DNA of 64,000 nucleotides. Source: Roseateles sp. YR242 (GTDB lineage Bacteria; Pseudomonadota; Gammaproteobacteria; Burkholderiales; Burkholderiaceae_C). The notes under the pieces were generated by a model that searched no databases, was not told the origin of the DNA, and saw only the letters and a list, made by a program, of their open reading frames with translations. Below are positions 53,844 to 64,000 of the stretch, piece after piece (the stretch's first letter is position 1; each line of letters begins with the position of its first letter). The translations under genes and the position numbers were made by a program. The stretch covers positions 411,729-475,728 of the forward strand of contig NZ_FOAV01000002.1 in the NCBI RefSeq assembly GCF_900109745.1, read 5' to 3'.

Positions 53844-55271
53844 CTACGGGACGAACCGGATGGCGCCGAACAGCCGCCGCAACTTGGCCGCCCGGCTGGC
53901 CGCCACGAACTGCTGGGCCCAGGCCAAGCGCCCGAGCAGTGGGGAGCGCAGCGCGCCGTCCACCGCGGCTTGATGGCTCAGCCGGTGGAGTTCGGCGCGC
54001 AGGCGGTCGTAATCCGGGCGGGACAGATTGGGCTTGAGGTTCACCACCACCCCGGTCACGGTCTGTCGGCCACCCGCGCGCATGAGGCGTGTCTTGTCCC
54101 TGCGCAGACGAAAGCCCTCCTCTTCCACGATGGTCCGCACCCAGGCATGCAAGGCCGTTGGCGCCAGGCGTGTGTCCCGCGAGCCGGAGAACACGAGGTC
54201 ATCCGCATAGCGCGAATAGTGCGCACCAAAGCGGTAGGCCAAGCCTTCCAGACGCAGGTCGAGCGAGAAGGTGCAGAGATTGGCCAGGTGCGGCGAGGTG
54301 GGCGCGCCCTGCGGGAGGTGGGGCGAGGCCAGCCGCTTGGCCCCGTGGAAATCGATGGCCCCGGCGTCACGCAGACGCTCCCGCACATTCACCGGTGTAC
54401 GCACAGTGCAGAGCGTGGTGAGCCGGTCCGCGACGCCCTCCGCATAACCGAGCGTGCGAAACAGCGCAGCGATCCGGGCCCGTCCGATGCTCGGGAAAAA
54501 GTCCTGCAAGTCCAAGCGCAAGACCCAGTGCTGGCCCGTGTGCGCGGCGGCATGGCTGGCCACGTTGCGCCCCGTCACGAAACCATGCGCGGCCTCGTGC
54601 ACCGGCACGCGCGCCAGCAGCACGTCCAGCAGGCGGCGCTGCACGGCCTTCAACGCCGGCATGGGCGCCTCGATCAGCCGCATGCCTTCGCGGCGCTTGG
54701 GCACCAGCAGCGAGCGGTAGTGGTGCGTGGCGCGCACATGGGGCCGAAGCGGCGTGGCCACCGCATCACGGTAGTGGTGGGCTCGGCCCGCCAGCACCTC
54801 CAGCATGTCCAGGTCGATGCCCAGGCCGTTCGCAAGGTCCGGCAGGGTGTGCCAGACGGGCAGTTCCAGCGCCTCCAGGGCGTACGGCCGGGCGGTCATG
54901 CGTGCGGGCCTCAGCAGGAGCCGGCGCACCCTGGGCGTGGGGAATGGTTCGCCGTCAGGGTCCTCCTCCGATTCGTCATCGGGGTCACCATCCCCTCTAA
55001 CGTGGGCCCACCCGAAGAATTCATGCATGGATTCCAGATGGTCCGCCAGGGTGTGGGTCGTGAATCGGTCCCACTGGGGCTTCGTCATGCGCGCCAGCGC
55101 CTGGCACAGCGCGCGCAGCCAGGGCACATGTTCCTTCCCCAGGCATTCACTGGTGCGGCCCAGGAGCGCATGCGCCTCACGCCCTTGAGGCTGGTCGTCG
55201 TCGGCCTGAATCGCGCGGGCCAGGGCGAGTGCGATCCAGCGGTGATAGGTGAGCGGTGCCGCCAGCGTCAT
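53844..55271 (-). CDS. Retron-type reverse transcriptase with N-terminal extension
   Basis: The 475-aa protein shows the reverse transcriptase motifs LRLDLQDFFPS (A), LPQGAPTSPHLANL (B) and YSRYADDLVFSG (C, YADD) at about residues 254, 320-326 and 355-358, plus TVTGVVVN (about 405-407), the VTG element typical of retron enzymes. The X-region SHAAAH lies where retrons have NAxxH. The N-terminal 130 residues precede the usual retron start, carry an acidic run (DDESEEDPDG) and have no known domain. Ordinary retron RTs are about 320 aa, but long forms such as the myxobacterial ones exist. A structured segment lies upstream (55334-55492). The start at 55271 follows no strong ribosome-binding site. 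Confidence 0.82.
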   Translation of the reverse strand: MTLAAPLTYHRWIALALARAIQADDDQPQGREAHALLGRTSECLGKEHVPWLRALCQALARMTKPQWDRFTTHTLADHLESMHEFFGWAHVRGDGDPDDESEEDPDGEPFPTPRVRRLLLRPARMTARPYALEALELPVWHTLPDLANGLGIDLDMLEVLAGRAHHYRDAVATPLRPHVRATHHYRSLLVPKRREGMRLIEAPMPALKAVQRRLLDVLLARVPVHEAAHGFVTGRNVASHAAAHTGQHWVLRLDLQDFFPSIGRARIAALFRTLGYAEGVADRLTTLCTVRTPVNVRERLRDAGAIDFHGAKRLASPHLPQGAPTSPHLANLCTFSLDLRLEGLAYRFGAHYSRYADDLVFSGSRDTRLAPTALHAWVRTIVEEEGFRLRRDKTRLMRAGGRQTVTGVVVNLKPNLSRPDYDRLRAELHRLSHQAAVDGALRSPLLGRLAWAQQFVAASRAAKLRRLFGAIRFVP

Positions 55272-55274
55272 GGT

Positions 55275-55492
55275 GCCAACCGTGCAACAAGGTGGAATAT
55301 CGGGTGACTCCCACCCCACCAACCGGCCGGTCTGGCGATGTTCTGGAATGCGCGGAGCGCACGTCGGAACTCGCGCCGGAATGAATCACTATGGACGATG
55401 CCCCGGGGATTCCCCGGGGCCCGGAAGCGTGAGCCTCCGACATGCTTGGCAGGGCAGGAGTCGCGGCGATTATGGCGCCTACACTCGTTGGC
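55275..55492 (-). ncRNA. Candidate msr-msd RNA of the retron
   Basis: On the minus strand, in RT direction, four hairpins follow one another: a weak GGCG/CGCC (55465-55479), CGGAGGC/GCTTCCG (55422-55439), a perfect 9-bp GCCCCGGGG stem with loop AAT (55400-55420) and a long branched hairpin (55334-55377, stems GGCG, GTTC and TGCGC). GCCAAC at 55487-55492 and GTTGGC at 55275-55280 could pair as the a1/a2 ends, about 200 nt apart. Location upstream of the RT, size and structure fit msr-msd. The priming guanosine and exact ends are not identified, and the last part would overlap the leader of the RT start. Confidence 0.5.
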
Positions 55493-55515
55493 CTGTGACG
55501 CTGTGGAGCAAGACA

Positions 55516-56775
55516 TTGAACAACAACACAAGACCTGACACCGATGGCTTGACCTCCAGGGCCGCAAGCACCACAGCGACAACAGCGGCCGCAGCCGTTG
55601 GGGGGGCCGCCAGTACCGCCGACGTCATCGTGATCGGCCTGGGCGCTTTTGGCAGCGCCACGGCCTGGCAGCTGGCGCGGCGTGGCGCCAAGGTGATCGG
55701 CATCGACCGATTCCATCCCCCGCATGACCTGGGTTCCAGCCACGGCGCCACCCGCATCACGCGCCTGGCCGTTGGCGAAGGGGAGGCCTATGTACCGCTG
55801 GTGCAGGCCTCCCACCGCATCTGGAAAGAACTGGAGGCGGCCCATGGCGAAGCGCTTTACCTGCCCACCGGCGGGCTGATCATGGGCGCGGCCGATGGTG
55901 GTGCGCAGCACCACGGCAAGACGGACTTCGTGCAGCGGACCATTGGCCTGGCGCGCCAGTACGGCATCACGCATGAGCTGCTGCAACCGGACGAGGTTCA
56001 GGCGCGTTTTCCGCAGTTCCAGCTGCGCGGTGATGAGCTGGCGTATTACGAGCCCGAATCGGGCGTGCTCAAGCCCGAGCGATGTGTGGCGGTGCAGTTG
56101 GAGGCGGCGCGCCAGCACGGTGCCGCCCTGCGCATGGGCGAGCAGGTGCTGGCGATCAGCGAGACACCGGGCGGCGTGACGGTGCGGACCGACAAGGGCA
56201 CCTACTCGGCGGGCCAGGTGGTATTTGCCGCCGGCCCGTGGACACCCGGCCTGGTGGGCGATGCCTACCGCGCCCATCTGCGTGTGAAACGCCAGGTGCT
56301 GTTCTGGTTCCGCCCCACCGAGCCGGCTTTGTATGGCTCGCCGGGCTGTCCGATCTTCATCTGGATGCACGGCCGTGGGGACGAGGACTATTTCTACGGC
56401 TTCCCCATGGTGGACGGCCATGCCGGCGTCAAGGTGGCGTCGGAGCAATACCTGAAGGACGCGGATCCGGACCAGCTGCAGCGCAGCGTCTCGCCGGAGG
56501 AGCGCGAGACCATGTTCCAGACCCATGTGGCGGGCCGGCTGCGCTCGGTCACCAGCGAGTGCGTGCAGGCCGTGCCCTGCATGTACACGGTGAGCGATGA
56601 CTCGGGGTTCATCGTGGATGCCCACCCGACGCTGGCGCGTGCCGCGGTCATCTCCGCCTGCTCCGGCCACGGTTTCAAGCATTCGGCGGGCCTGGGTGAA
56701 GCCGTGGCGCAGCACGTGCTGGGCGAGGCGGGGGCCCCGGACCTGTCGGCCTTCCGGGTGTCGCGGTTTAGCTAG
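55516..56775 (+). CDS. SolA-like N-methyl amino acid oxidase
   Basis: The 419-aa flavoenzyme is of the monomeric sarcosine oxidase/N-methyltryptophan oxidase type. It has the dinucleotide motif VIVIGLGAFGSA, SSHGATRITRLAVGEGEAYV and the covalent-FAD Cys in VQAVPCMYTVSDD. It oxidises N-methyl amino acids to formaldehyde and H2O2. No ATG fits the start; a TTG at 55516 follows GGAG, and a GTG at 55495 is an alternative. The N-terminal 35 residues are low-complexity. It is divergent from the retron. Confidence 0.88.
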   Translation: MNNNTRPDTDGLTSRAASTTATTAAAAVGGAASTADVIVIGLGAFGSATAWQLARRGAKVIGIDRFHPPHDLGSSHGATRITRLAVGEGEAYVPLVQASHRIWKELEAAHGEALYLPTGGLIMGAADGGAQHHGKTDFVQRTIGLARQYGITHELLQPDEVQARFPQFQLRGDELAYYEPESGVLKPERCVAVQLEAARQHGAALRMGEQVLAISETPGGVTVRTDKGTYSAGQVVFAAGPWTPGLVGDAYRAHLRVKRQVLFWFRPTEPALYGSPGCPIFIWMHGRGDEDYFYGFPMVDGHAGVKVASEQYLKDADPDQLQRSVSPEERETMFQTHVAGRLRSVTSECVQAVPCMYTVSDDSGFIVDAHPTLARAAVISACSGHGFKHSAGLGEAVAQHVLGEAGAPDLSAFRVSRFS

Positions 56776-56887
56776 ATTCCCTAGGGAAGCATCGCTCCCG
56801 CGAGCCGTTGTGCAAAGCTTGCCTGGCCGGCACAAGGCTTGCCCTGTCCGGCGCATGCGGCCCTGATCGCCGCCGCCACAACAGTGC

Positions 56888-58450
56888 ATGCACGATTTTG
56901 AATGGATCATCGCGCTCCTCATGGGCGCCGCCCTTCTGGCCATGCTGGCGCGGCGGATCGGTGCGCCCTACCCTGCCCTGCTGGCCCTCGGTGGCATGGC
57001 CCTGGCCTTCTGGCCCGGCAGCCCCAAGTGGACGCTGGACCCTGAGCTGGCCCTGACCCTGTTCGTTGCGCCGGTGCTGATGGACACTGCCTACGACGCC
57101 TCACAGCGTGACCTGCGGGCCAACTGGCGGCCGGTGGCTGGCCTGGTGCTGGCCGCCGTCGGCACCACGGTGATTGGTGTGGCGCTGGTGTGCCGCTGGC
57201 TGATCCCGGCCATGCCCTGGGCCGTGGCGGTGGCCATTGGTGCCATCGTGTCGCCACCCGATGCCGCCGCCGCCACGGCCGTGATGCGCCAGCTGCATCT
57301 GCCCTACAAGGTGCTTAATATCCTGGAGGGGGAAAGCCTGCTCAACGACGCCAGCGCGCTGATCATCTACCGGCTGGCACTGGTGACCATGATGGCGGGC
57401 CCGTTGAGCTTCGGCACGCTGGCACCGATGCTGCTGCTGACGGTGTTCGGCAGCATCGCGGCGGGGGTGCTTTGCTCCTACCTGCTGCGCCCGCTCACCG
57501 GCGGCACCGAACACGCGCCCACCGCGCTGATCATCCAGTTCTCGTGCACCTTCGGCGTGTGGATTCTGGCGGAGAAGGCCGGGCTGTCCGGCATCCTCAC
57601 CGTGGTGGCCTTCGCCATGGTCAGCGCGCGGCGCGGCGGGCCCACCATGCCGGCGCGCCTGCGCGTGCCCATCTTTGCGGTCTGGGAGACCGTGGTGTTT
57701 GTGCTCAACGCCTTCGCCTTTGTACTCATCGGGCTGCAGCTGCGGCCCATCTGGCAGCGGCTGGGCGCCTCGGGCACGCATCAGGAAGCCGTGATCTTTG
57801 CGCTGGTGGTGCTGGGCGTCACCGTGATGGCACGTTTTGCCTGGGTCATGACTTACAGCGCCTTCACCGCGCGGCACAGCGGGCTGGCGCAGTCGGCACG
57901 CACCCATCCTGCCTGGGCGGGCGGCCTGGTGCTGTCTTGGGCGGGCATGCGCGGCATCGTGACGCTGGCGGCGGCGTTTTCGGTGCCGGAGCGCCTGCCC
58001 GATGGGGCGGCCTTCCCCTACCGCGACCTGATCCTGCTCAGCGCCTTCGCGGTGGTGTTCGGCACCCTGGTGCTTCAGGGCTTCACGCTCAAACCGCTGA
58101 TCCGCTGGCTGCGCATGGAGGACAACGACCCGGTGGCGCAGGAGGTGCGCAATGGCCGCACCCAGATCTACCAGGCGCTGCTGGCCTCCATCGAGAACGA
58201 TCAGTCCTTCCCGGCGGCGCTGCTGCGCAAGGAATACCAGGCCGTGGTGGACCTGAACTCGAAAGAGCATGTCACCTTGCCCTTGGACGAGGTGCCGGGC
58301 GGCCCGCTGCGGCGCCAGGCCATTGCCGTGGCGCGTGACAAGGCGGTGGAACTGCGGGAGCAGGACGTGATCGGCGACCACGCCTACCGCTTGTTGATTC
58401 AGGAGCTGGACTGGGCGGAACTATCGGCAGGGGGAAATGTGGAGGACTGA
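56888..58450 (+). CDS. CPA1-family Na+/H+ antiporter
   Basis: The 520-aa protein has about twelve hydrophobic segments and the CPA1 motifs VSPPDAAAATAVM and LEGESLLNDASALIIYRLAL, with the acidic residues of the ion pathway. The C-terminal 130 residues are a cytoplasmic helical part. It exports Na+ or K+ in exchange for protons at the inner membrane. It is close to YjcE-type carriers. Confidence 0.9.
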   Translation: MHDFEWIIALLMGAALLAMLARRIGAPYPALLALGGMALAFWPGSPKWTLDPELALTLFVAPVLMDTAYDASQRDLRANWRPVAGLVLAAVGTTVIGVALVCRWLIPAMPWAVAVAIGAIVSPPDAAAATAVMRQLHLPYKVLNILEGESLLNDASALIIYRLALVTMMAGPLSFGTLAPMLLLTVFGSIAAGVLCSYLLRPLTGGTEHAPTALIIQFSCTFGVWILAEKAGLSGILTVVAFAMVSARRGGPTMPARLRVPIFAVWETVVFVLNAFAFVLIGLQLRPIWQRLGASGTHQEAVIFALVVLGVTVMARFAWVMTYSAFTARHSGLAQSARTHPAWAGGLVLSWAGMRGIVTLAAAFSVPERLPDGAAFPYRDLILLSAFAVVFGTLVLQGFTLKPLIRWLRMEDNDPVAQEVRNGRTQIYQALLASIENDQSFPAALLRKEYQAVVDLNSKEHVTLPLDEVPGGPLRRQAIAVARDKAVELREQDVIGDHAYRLLIQELDWAELSAGGNVED

Positions 58451-58574
58451 GGTCAGACGGTCTCGTCACCCGTGAAACCACACGCTTCCATCGCCAACAG
58501 GCTCGTAATAGGCTTCAGGTCACCCACAGCACGCTGGCACCGGCGTGCCCTTCAGCATCCCGCCCCCCTTTTGA

Positions 58575-60791
<2,217 letters not shown>

Positions 60792-60881
60792 AGTGGCGGC
60801 ACAGGGGCGGTGGCACGGTGGCGACGCACTGGCCGGCGCCGACTACCGCGCCGCCCCGCTGTCCCGGTGCCGCCGCCGTTG

Positions 60882-62207
60882 CTATGGATAGAACGTGATG
60901 CTCAGCGGCGCCGCCGATGCGACCGACTGTCCGGTGTCCGTGATCCGGCCCGTGGCCGCATCCAGGCTGAACAGGTTGACGGTGTTGCTCTGCTGGTTGG
61001 CCACCAGCAGCCAGCGTCCGCCGGGGTCCAGCGCAAGGTTCCAGGGCCGGTCGCCGCCCGCCGGCAGGCGCTGCACAAAGGCCAATTGCCCCGTGGCGGG
61101 ATCGGTGCGAAACACCACCAGCGTGTGCTCCCCACGGTCGGCCACGACCAGGAACCGGCCGTCCGGCGTCAGCACCATCTCCGCGCTGCTCTTGGCGCCC
61201 TGAAAACCCTCGCTGCTGATGGGCACGGTCTGCCGCAAGGTCAATGTGCCGGCAACTTCATTCCAGCCTGCCACCAGCACATCCGCACTCAACTCATCCA
61301 GCACATAGGCGGACTGACCCTGCGGGCTGAACAGCACCCGCCGCGGTCCGCTGCCCGGCGCCACCGGGAATGAGCGTGGCGTCACGCCATCGTCAGCCGC
61401 CAGCCGATGGGTCGCCCGGTCGAAGGGATAGACGAACACCCGGTCTGCCCCCAGATCCGGGACCAGTGCAAACCGGCCGGAGGGATCCAGGGTCACGCCA
61501 TGCGCATGCGGGCTGGCCTGCCGGCGGTGGGGCCCGGAGCCAATGGCCTGCCGGGACGACACCAGTTCCTCCAGCCCGCCGTCCGGCTTGATGGCCAGGC
61601 TCACCGCCGAGCCGCCGCCGAAGTTGGCCGCCAGCAAGGTGCGCGAGACGGGGTCGAGCGCCAGATGCGTCGTGCCCGCGCCTCCCGCACCGAGCTCGTT
61701 GAGTTTGCTCAACGCGCCGGTCTCGGGCTGGACCGCATACGCCAGCACCTTGCCGGGCTGCCCTTGCGCATCACTGGCCACGTAGAGCAGCCCCCGCTGT
61801 GGATCCGACACGGCCCAGCGCGGGCGCGGCAACTCGGCCACCGTGCCCAGCACCGACAGACGACCTTGGGCCGTATCCAGACGAAGGGCCTGGATCTGCC
61901 CGCCCTCCTGACCGATATAGACCAGCGTGGTTCCGCTTCCAGCGTTGGCGCCATGGAGCGAGGCACCGGCGCCGCCGCTCATTCCAGCGGCCGAGCCCGG
62001 GCGCAATAACCCCACCGGCTGCCCCGCCTGCTGCCCCGCCTGCCGCCCCGCCGCCTGCCCCGACTCCGCCACGCTGGGCGCCACACCGCATCCAACCGCC
62101 AGCGCCGCAGCCACCGCCAGGCCCGCAAGCCCGTCGGTCTGCCGGCTCAGCCATCGGACGGCGGGCCAGCGGCCGCTGCGGTCTTCTTCCATGGAATGCC
62201 GCGCCAT
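60882..62207 (-). CDS. Lactonase-type beta-propeller protein (6-phosphogluconolactonase-like)
   Basis: The 441-aa product has a lipoprotein- or signal-type start (GLAVAAALAVGC, then GVAPS), a low-complexity Gln/Ala/Gly segment, and a seven-bladed propeller (VYIGQEGGQIQALRLD, ANFGGGSAVSLAI, HAHGVTLDPSGRFALVPDLG, WNLALDPGGRWLLVANQQ) of the Pgl/YbhE family. In that family the role is hydrolysis of 6-phosphogluconolactone, but an exported form is more likely a different lactonase or binder. ATG at 62207 overlaps the upstream stop (TGATG). Confidence 0.82.
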   Translation of the reverse strand: MARHSMEEDRSGRWPAVRWLSRQTDGLAGLAVAAALAVGCGVAPSVAESGQAAGRQAGQQAGQPVGLLRPGSAAGMSGGAGASLHGANAGSGTTLVYIGQEGGQIQALRLDTAQGRLSVLGTVAELPRPRWAVSDPQRGLLYVASDAQGQPGKVLAYAVQPETGALSKLNELGAGGAGTTHLALDPVSRTLLAANFGGGSAVSLAIKPDGGLEELVSSRQAIGSGPHRRQASPHAHGVTLDPSGRFALVPDLGADRVFVYPFDRATHRLAADDGVTPRSFPVAPGSGPRRVLFSPQGQSAYVLDELSADVLVAGWNEVAGTLTLRQTVPISSEGFQGAKSSAEMVLTPDGRFLVVADRGEHTLVVFRTDPATGQLAFVQRLPAGGDRPWNLALDPGGRWLLVANQQSNTVNLFSLDAATGRITDTGQSVASAAPLSITFYP

Positions 62208-64000
62208 CACTTCGGAATGTAGAGAGGCATGGCCTCTTCCCAGAGGGTATCGGTGATGGGGCGCTGCTGGCTGCCATCCGCATTCATGACCCAGTTCTGG
62301 CCATCGGGCTGGAAGGTGTCGTCATACAGCGAGACCTCGTCCCTGTAGCCATACCGCCCGCTGCTGAAGAGAATGCGGCCATCCCAGGTCCACACCGCAT
62401 GGGCGTCATTGGCGCCATGCGTCGTCAGCCGCGCCAGCCCGGTCCCGTCGGGCTTGATGGTGTAGACGTCATAGTTGAACTTGTTGGAGTCCGTCGGGTC
62501 GTACTGCTTGCGGGTGAAGACGATGCGCTTGCCGTCCGGCGACCAGCCCGGGGTGTTGTCCGGCTCGGTGGTCAGGACCGTGGTGGCGCGTGTGTCCAGA
62601 TCGATGATGCGCAGGCCCTTGACGGTCGGGCTCCAGACGCGGAAGACGATCTTCCGGCCGTCCGGCGAGTAGCTGGGGAAGCCGGAATTGATGGCGCCGT
62701 CGGTCAGTGCCTCCGGCACACCGTTCATGCTGCCGTCCGCCTTGATGCGCATGATGCGGCCCGGCCCCGCCGCACGTGTCAGGAACCACTGCCCGACCCC
62801 AAAGGCCACCCACTGGCGATCCGGCGACCAGGTCGGCTGGAACGCACCCGCCAGGCCATGCGAGATCAGCACGGGGTCCAGCCCGCTGGTGGCCGGGTCA
62901 TAGATGCGGGTGTAGCCCGAGAAGTCGCTGGCATTCATCACGGCGACCGACGAGTTGAGTGCCTTCTCGGTATAGACCAACTTCCGTCCATCCCGCGAGA
63001 GCTGCGGAAACACGTCCAGGTATTGATAGCGCCAGCGGTTGTCGAAGCTGTAGAGCGGCGTGCCGTTGGCGCGCGATGGGTCGAAGGCGACTTTCTCATA
63101 GACCAGCTTCGTGCCGTCCGCCGAATAACGCGGCGAGCGGATGCCGGTGCTGGCCGTGGAGCGGAAGCCGCCCTCGGTGGTGTAGAGCCCTTCAGTGGCG
63201 CCGCCCTTCACGTGGTAGGCGATGTTGGTGGCGCTCAGGTATTGCGGGAAGACCTTGTAGCCGGCCGAGCTGGTCACCGTGGTCTTTTGCAGCGTGGCCA
63301 GGTTGACCGTCACCAGCTGGGAGCTGACCGCATTGATCAGCTCCGGCCGGCGTGCGCCCCAGGTGGCCTCCTGGGTGGACTCGTAGAAGGTCAGGCTGCT
63401 GCCATCGGGTGACCAGGTGGGCGAGCCATCCAGGGAGCCCGGGTTGCTGGCCACCTGCCTGAAGCCGCTGCCGTCAGGCCGGATGACATAGATGCCGCTG
63501 GCCTGCGTGCGCTCCCAGCCGTTGGGCAGGTCATGGCCGCGCCAGTCGGTGCCGATGTCCGACGAGAAGGCCAGCCACTTGCCGTCGGCCGACCAGGCCG
63601 GCCGGAAGTAGCCATGCGGCTTGCTGGCGTCGAAGGGCAAGGCGCCGGTCACGTTGCGCAGGGCACCGGTCAGGACGTTGAGCGTCCAGATGTTGGCGGT
63701 GCCGTAGTCGTTGGCGCCGCTGCGCGAGGACACGAAGGCGACCACATGCGGGTCGGTGGGCGACACGGCGGCGGCATCGTCCACCGCGATGTGGTCGGTG
63801 AGCCGCTGCAGACCGGTGCCGTCAGTGCGCACACGATAGAGATTGGACTGGCCCAGACCGTCCCGCTCGGAGGTGAAGTACACCCACTGGCCATCCCGCG
63901 AGAAGCTCGCGTGATAGTCAAACCCGGGGGTGGACAGCAGCTTGCGTTCCGCGCTGCCGTCGGCGTTGGCGATATAGAGCTCGGACGAGACCGGGCCCAC
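62207..64000 (-). CDS. TolB-like PD40 propeller protein (partial)
   Basis: The visible 597 residues are the C-terminal part of a propeller protein with repeated WSPDGK-type PD40 blades (FSRDGQWVYFTSERDGL, WSADGKWLAFSSD, YSPDGRKIVFRVW, WSPDGKRIVFTRK). The gene runs off the right edge, so the N-terminus and any signal peptide are missing. It may be a periplasmic or surface protein; TolB itself is shorter and this is not the Tol-Pal TolB. It is coupled to the lactonase-type gene by a one-base overlap. Confidence 0.8.
   Translation of the reverse strand: MGPVSSELYIANADGSAERKLLSTPGFDYHASFSRDGQWVYFTSERDGLGQSNLYRVRTDGTGLQRLTDHIAVDDAAAVSPTDPHVVAFVSSRSGANDYGTANIWTLNVLTGALRNVTGALPFDASKPHGYFRPAWSADGKWLAFSSDIGTDWRGHDLPNGWERTQASGIYVIRPDGSGFRQVASNPGSLDGSPTWSPDGSSLTFYESTQEATWGARRPELINAVSSQLVTVNLATLQKTTVTSSAGYKVFPQYLSATNIAYHVKGGATEGLYTTEGGFRSTASTGIRSPRYSADGTKLVYEKVAFDPSRANGTPLYSFDNRWRYQYLDVFPQLSRDGRKLVYTEKALNSSVAVMNASDFSGYTRIYDPATSGLDPVLISHGLAGAFQPTWSPDRQWVAFGVGQWFLTRAAGPGRIMRIKADGSMNGVPEALTDGAINSGFPSYSPDGRKIVFRVWSPTVKGLRIIDLDTRATTVLTTEPDNTPGWSPDGKRIVFTRKQYDPTDSNKFNYDVYTIKPDGTGLARLTTHGANDAHAVWTWDGRILFSSGRYGYRDEVSLYDDTFQPDGQNWVMNADGSQQRPITDTLWEEAMPLYIPK

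Overview
The window is about 66% GC (visual estimate) and its gene content points to a Burkholderiales betaproteobacterium, most likely of the Roseateles/Mitsuaria/Leptothrix (Sphaerotilaceae) type. The pointers are an alanine/lysine-rich histone H1-like protein next to class Ia ribonucleotide reductase, the block ffh / ccsA-like / PP0621-like / pilS-pilR, a Bug-type solute-binding protein, and a his cluster flowing into rsmD-coaD-fdx. The taxon is an inference from gene order and protein style, not from a search.

Layout. 1-6235: H1-like gene, nrdB and nrdA, all on the minus strand, with a promoter and two NrdR-like boxes 32 bp apart upstream of nrdA. 6236-13780: pilR, pilS, a small zinc-ribbon protein and a CcsA/YpjD-like protein (minus); ffh (plus) faces ftsY (minus) across an intrinsic terminator. 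13869-13945: tRNA with CAT anticodon. 13985-20282: accessory region with two small overlapping ORFs, two periplasmic STY0301-like proteins, a NERD-UvrD-like helicase, a Fic protein and a BPSL0067-like amidase candidate overlapping one STY0301-like gene. 20283-30066: secreted protein, 3-methyladenine glycosylase, galactarate dehydratase plus its MFS transporter under a promoter with two LacI-type operators, a TonB-dependent receptor with a Fur-like box, a REC-DUF3369 regulator, cobS, a cobC-like phosphatase and a ferredoxin. 30122-36060: coaD, rsmD, hisF, hisA, hisH, hisB, hisC, with a PIN/ribbon-helix-helix toxin-antitoxin pair at the head of the his run. 36105-41096: Csu-type chaperone-usher pilus with a divergent extra pilin. 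41157-50113: Old Yellow Enzyme, secreted protein, CsgG-like lipoprotein, hybrid histidine kinase, DUF2809-like membrane protein, RlmI-like methyltransferase, DUF6250-like lipoprotein, Bug protein. 50114-64000: propeller-type sensor kinase, GST, a retron-type reverse transcriptase with a highly structured leader, SolA-like oxidase, Na+/H+ antiporter, KatG, a lactonase-type propeller and a TolB-like propeller protein cut by the window edge.

The most interesting items are the retron-like reverse transcriptase with an N-terminal extension and an upstream run of hairpins that could be its msr-msd RNA, the amidase/immunity-like gene pair with an extra orphan immunity paralogue, and the toxin-antitoxin module joined by ATGA overlaps to hisC. 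Nothing here was checked against a database. Family names rest on recognised motifs and on recall of family sequences.
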